DNA of 64,000 nucleotides from an uncultured Alphaproteobacteria bacterium (GTDB taxonomy: Bacteria > Pseudomonadota > Alphaproteobacteria > Caulobacterales > Hyphomonadaceae), in the NCBI GenBank assembly GCA_903831255.1, contig CAIKWZ010000043.1:62001-126000 (forward strand), in the 5' to 3' direction. The position numbers and the translations under genes were made by a program. Positions 61,173-64,000 of this stretch are shown here, piece after piece; position 1 is the stretch's first letter, and each line of letters opens with the position of its first letter. The notes below the pieces were generated by a model that saw only the letters and a list, made by a program, of their open reading frames with translations, was not told where the DNA came from and did not search any database.

Positions 61173-62549
61173 ATGAGCACACCCACGCGGGAGATCGATG
61201 AGGCCGCTCCTCGGATTGGGGGGAAGGACGAGCTCGTCGCGCGCCTCGAGGGAGGCTGCAAGCCGCCATCGGACTGGCGCATTGGAACTGAGCACGAGAA
61301 GATCGTGTTCAGGACGTCTGATCTGACCCCTGTCCCTTATGAAGGCGAGGCGTCGATACGGGCTCTTCTGGAAGGGCTTCAGTCGCGTTTCGGCTGGGCG
61401 CCGATTCTGGAGGGGACGACCCTGATCGGTCTGAAGCGGGGAGGGGCGAGCGTCAGTCTGGAGCCCGGCGGTCAGTTCGAGCTGTCCGGAGCGCCGCTTG
61501 AGACCATCCATGAGACCTGCGAGGAGATTTCCGATCATCTCTCCGAGGTTCGCGCCGTCGCCGGACCGATGGGGCTGGAATGCCTCGCTCTGGGCTTCTC
61601 CCCTCTCTGGTCTCTGGCCGCCACGCCGTCCATGCCCAAGGGGCGCTATGCGATCATGACGGCCTATATGGACCGCGTGGGCCGGCTTGGACGTCAGATG
61701 ATGTACCGCTCCTGCACCGTGCAGACCAATCTCGATTACGCCTCCGAAGCGGACATGGTCCGCAAGATGAGGGTGTCTCTCGCCCTGCAGCCCGTGGCCA
61801 CGGCGCTCTTCGCCAATTCGCCCTTCGCGGAGGGCCGCCTGAACGGCTTCCAGTCCTACCGCGCTCATGTCTGGACGGATACGGATCCGGACCGCACCGG
61901 AACCCTACCCTTCGCGTTCGAAGACGGATTTGGTTTCGAGCGATATGTCGACTACGCCCTCGACGTGCCCATGTATTTTGTCCGACGCGGCGGTCGCTAT
62001 ATCGACTGTTCGGGACAGTCTTTCCGGGACTTCTTCGCAGGCCGCCTGCCGGCTCTGCCGGGCGAGCGCCCTGCGATGGAGGATTTCGACGATCACCTGT
62101 CGACGATCTTTCCGGAGGTTCGGCTCAAGACGTTTCTGGAGATGCGCGGCGCTGACGCCGGGCCTCAGCCCTTCCTGTGCGCCCTCTCGGCGTTCTGGAC
62201 CGGACTTTTTTATGATCAGACCGCCCTCGACGGCGCCATGGACCTGGTCGCCTCCTGGAACGCAGCCGAGCGCGAGGCGATGCGTCGCTGCGCGCCGTCT
62301 CTGGGCTTATCGACCCCCGTTCGGAACACGTCGCTGCAAGAGATTGCAATCGAGGCGCTGGCCCTGGCGAAGGGAGGTCTTGCCCGCAGAGGCCGGTATG
62401 ACGCCTCGGGCCGGAGTGAGGCGCGTTTCCTCGAGCCGGTTGAAGAGATCGCGCAAAGCGGTCTCAATCAGGCGCAGATCCTGACCTCGCGCTTCGTGAA
62501 CGAATGGAGGGGCGATATCTCCCCGGTGTTCGCCGAGCGCCGCTACTGA
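61173..62549 (+). CDS. gshA: Glutamate-cysteine ligase
   Basis: This 458-residue enzyme makes gamma-glutamylcysteine in glutathione synthesis and is of the alphaproteobacterial/plant type. Signatures include WRIGTEHEKIVF, SLEPGGQFELSGAP, MPKGRYAIMTAYM and TVQTNLDYASEADM. The plant-type redox Cys pattern is not assured here. It provides the substrate chain for the glutathione S-transferase at the start of the window. It converges with the TonB receptor gene with six bases between stops. Confidence 0.94.
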   Translation: MSTPTREIDEAAPRIGGKDELVARLEGGCKPPSDWRIGTEHEKIVFRTSDLTPVPYEGEASIRALLEGLQSRFGWAPILEGTTLIGLKRGGASVSLEPGGQFELSGAPLETIHETCEEISDHLSEVRAVAGPMGLECLALGFSPLWSLAATPSMPKGRYAIMTAYMDRVGRLGRQMMYRSCTVQTNLDYASEADMVRKMRVSLALQPVATALFANSPFAEGRLNGFQSYRAHVWTDTDPDRTGTLPFAFEDGFGFERYVDYALDVPMYFVRRGGRYIDCSGQSFRDFFAGRLPALPGERPAMEDFDDHLSTIFPEVRLKTFLEMRGADAGPQPFLCALSAFWTGLFYDQTALDGAMDLVASWNAAEREAMRRCAPSLGLSTPVRNTSLQEIAIEALALAKGGLARRGRYDASGRSEARFLEPVEEIAQSGLNQAQILTSRFVNEWRGDISPVFAERRY

Positions 62550-62555
62550 TCCGCC

Positions 62556-64000
62556 TCAGAAGACGCCGCTGAGGCGGACCTGAAGGTTCGGGCCCGTCTG
62601 GGAGAACTGACGCTGGAGTTGTGTGATCGTCCCGGTTGAACGCGGTCCGTTGTAAAGAACGCGATTGTTGACGAAGGACGGGCTCAGAATGTCGCTGTAG
62701 GTGGCGCGCAGATTGAGGCCGTAGAACTTGCGCGTCTCGATGAACACGCTGAGTTCTTCGCCCTCACGCTGTCGCTTGGACAGCTCCTTGAGCTTGTAGG
62801 ATGTGCCTCCGCCGCTTCCGCCCACGTTGATCCCGTAGCTGAAGCCAAGGTCCTGCACATCCTGACGGAACGCCAGCGTCCAGCGCCGATTGAACTCGTC
62901 TGAAAACTCCCGGATGACGCCGGTGACAGGATCGACGACTTCGGAGTTTCCGCTTCGGATGTCGATGTCGAGACGACCGCCCGTAATCCCCAGTCGGGCA
63001 AGAGGAACAGCCGCCTTCATTCCGACCGACCACTTTTCCCCATCGCCGAGATTGCCCGGTCCGTCGAAGGCGGTCGTCAGGCTTCCGCCGAGCGGAATGA
63101 CCGGGACCTGATCCTGCACGTCCTGCACCTTGTCAAACGAGGCCGTCAGGGTCAGCACGCCGTCCCGCCAGAACTTCTGTTCGAACTCCGCCGAAAGGCC
63201 CCAGACTTTTTCTGGCTCCAGGTCGGCGTTTCCACCGGTCACCGTGTCGTTCACGACCTCGACGGCGGACACGAAATCCTTGAAATCAAGCTGCGCAACA
63301 GTTCGGGCCAGCGACAGCCGGAGCTGCTGGGCCTCATTGGCCTGCCACGTCGCAGTCAGGCTGGGCTTAGGGTAGGTGAACTCGCGTTCCGCGAACACGC
63401 TTGAGGTCGACGACAGTCGAGCTTCCTGCTGGATCCGCGAAAACTCGACCTTGAGACCGGCTTCGAGGGTCAGGTTCGGCGCGACCTGCCAGATGTCTGA
63501 GATCTGAGCCTCGCCACGAAGTTCCTCCACGATCGTATCCGATCCAGGCGGGGTAACGTCCGCTCCGGTGTTCAGCAGGACCTGAGCGGTGCTGTCGAGA
63601 AAATTGTAAGCGCCCTCGATACCGGCCTCGATCGTGTGGGCGTCGTTGAGCTTCCAGTTGGTCTGGCCCCTGAGGATGGTCTCCCCGCTGGCTGTTTCAT
63701 TGAGCACCCGGGTCGAGCGGGTCAGCGCTCCCGAGGCCGCGTAGAAGCCAAACAGGCTGTCGCCGCTGCCTTCGCCGCGTTCTTGCAGAACGATCAGCTT
63801 GGTCAGGCCGCCGAGAAAGGGAAACTCGACATCCCCGCCGAGGTCATAACTTAAGCTTTCGCCATCTGACGTCTGTCCCTCGATGCGCGAGAGCGGTCCC
63901 GAAAAGTCAGGGGCGTAGACCTGAAGATAGCGCCAGCCGTCGTAACCAGCATCGTCAAGAGATCCGTTCAGGCGCAGCGTCCCCCAGTCGAACTTCCGTC
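62556..64000 (-). CDS. TonB-dependent receptor, C-terminal part (5' end outside window)
   Basis: This is the last 480 or so residues of an outer-membrane beta-barrel receptor. Alternating strand and loop patterns run through the whole sequence, and it ends VRLSGVF with the terminal Phe needed for barrel assembly. The frame stays open to the window edge (first full codon at 63998), so the GTG at 63707 is an internal codon, not a start. The barrel includes ERGEGSGDSLFGFYA near the edge. The plug, signal peptide and regulator lie beyond the window, so the substrate cannot be inferred. Confidence 0.85.
   Translation of the reverse strand, partial: RKFDWGTLRLNGSLDDAGYDGWRYLQVYAPDFSGPLSRIEGQTSDGESLSYDLGGDVEFPFLGGLTKLIVLQERGEGSGDSLFGFYAASGALTRSTRVLNETASGETILRGQTNWKLNDAHTIEAGIEGAYNFLDSTAQVLLNTGADVTPPGSDTIVEELRGEAQISDIWQVAPNLTLEAGLKVEFSRIQQEARLSSTSSVFAEREFTYPKPSLTATWQANEAQQLRLSLARTVAQLDFKDFVSAVEVVNDTVTGGNADLEPEKVWGLSAEFEQKFWRDGVLTLTASFDKVQDVQDQVPVIPLGGSLTTAFDGPGNLGDGEKWSVGMKAAVPLARLGITGGRLDIDIRSGNSEVVDPVTGVIREFSDEFNRRWTLAFRQDVQDLGFSYGINVGGSGGGTSYKLKELSKRQREGEELSVFIETRKFYGLNLRATYSDILSPSFVNNRVLYNGPRSTGTITQLQRQFSQTGPNLQVRLSGVF

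Noticed and set aside
63707-63709. GTG that could be read as the start of the last TonB receptor
   Set aside because: The same frame continues upstream without a stop to the window edge with barrel-like sequence, so this is an internal Val codon.

Overview
The window is GC-rich, gene-dense chromosomal DNA of an alphaproteobacterium. Markers for this are a short Zur with a CASC tail, hisS-hisZ-hisG with 4-base overlaps, ileS-lspA-DUF3035, a CheY/CheZ pair, a TipF-like degenerate EAL protein, a SapC-family protein and two TonB-dependent receptors. The set fits Caulobacterales, Hyphomonadales or Parvularculales best, but the genus cannot be fixed by reading. I saw no tRNA, rRNA, insertion sequence, prophage or CRISPR array.

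Layout. 1-11 kb: glutathione S-transferase, two convergent thiolases, a VanX-type dipeptidase, an ECH1-like dienoyl-CoA isomerase, an alpha/beta hydrolase, a double-hotdog thioesterase and Zur. 11-18.8 kb: envelope and redox proteins (VWA lipoprotein, DUF885 lipoprotein, SapC, a DsbD/ScsB-type thiol reductase coupled to a redoxin). 18.8-22.4 kb: the hisS-hisZ-hisG operon, followed by a candidate three-hairpin small RNA. 22.7-29.5 kb: a choloylglycine-hydrolase-family enzyme, groES-groEL under a CIRCE element, a CE2-like esterase, a PaaI-type thioesterase and an SDR. 29.7-36.8 kb: a divergently regulated cassette (LysR; FAD amine oxidase, PhnX phosphonatase, DUF5690-type MFS transporter, TonB receptor) that looks like an acquired phosphonate-catabolism island with parts of lower GC. 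36.8-41.1 kb: serine hydrolase, a stand-alone DUF262/DUF1524 protein and an FAH-family hydrolase. 41.3-44.6 kb: motility and c-di-GMP genes (TipF-like, HAD, CheZ, CheY). 44.7-54.9 kb: MaoC, ribF, ileS-lspA-DUF3035, mutL, a SUFU-domain protein, rnhB and a quinone oxidoreductase. 55-57 kb: a chemoreceptor with a C-terminal PilZ domain. 57-64 kb: rsmD, tadA, a DUF4163/DUF3298 protein, ubiA, rsmE, gshA and a TonB receptor cut by the window edge.

How the genes work together. The acyl-CoA genes (thiolases, dienoyl-CoA isomerase, thioesterases, MaoC hydratase, SDR) point to active fatty-acid oxidation. The PhnX cassette would release phosphate from phosphonoacetaldehyde made by the FAD oxidase, with the TonB receptor and MFS protein as candidate uptake steps. 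TipF-like, CheY/CheZ and the PilZ chemoreceptor together suggest c-di-GMP control of flagellar motility. The most interesting items are the PhnX cassette without the usual transaminase, the candidate small RNA at about 22.5 kb, and the MCP-PilZ fusion. None of these is proven new from sequence alone.
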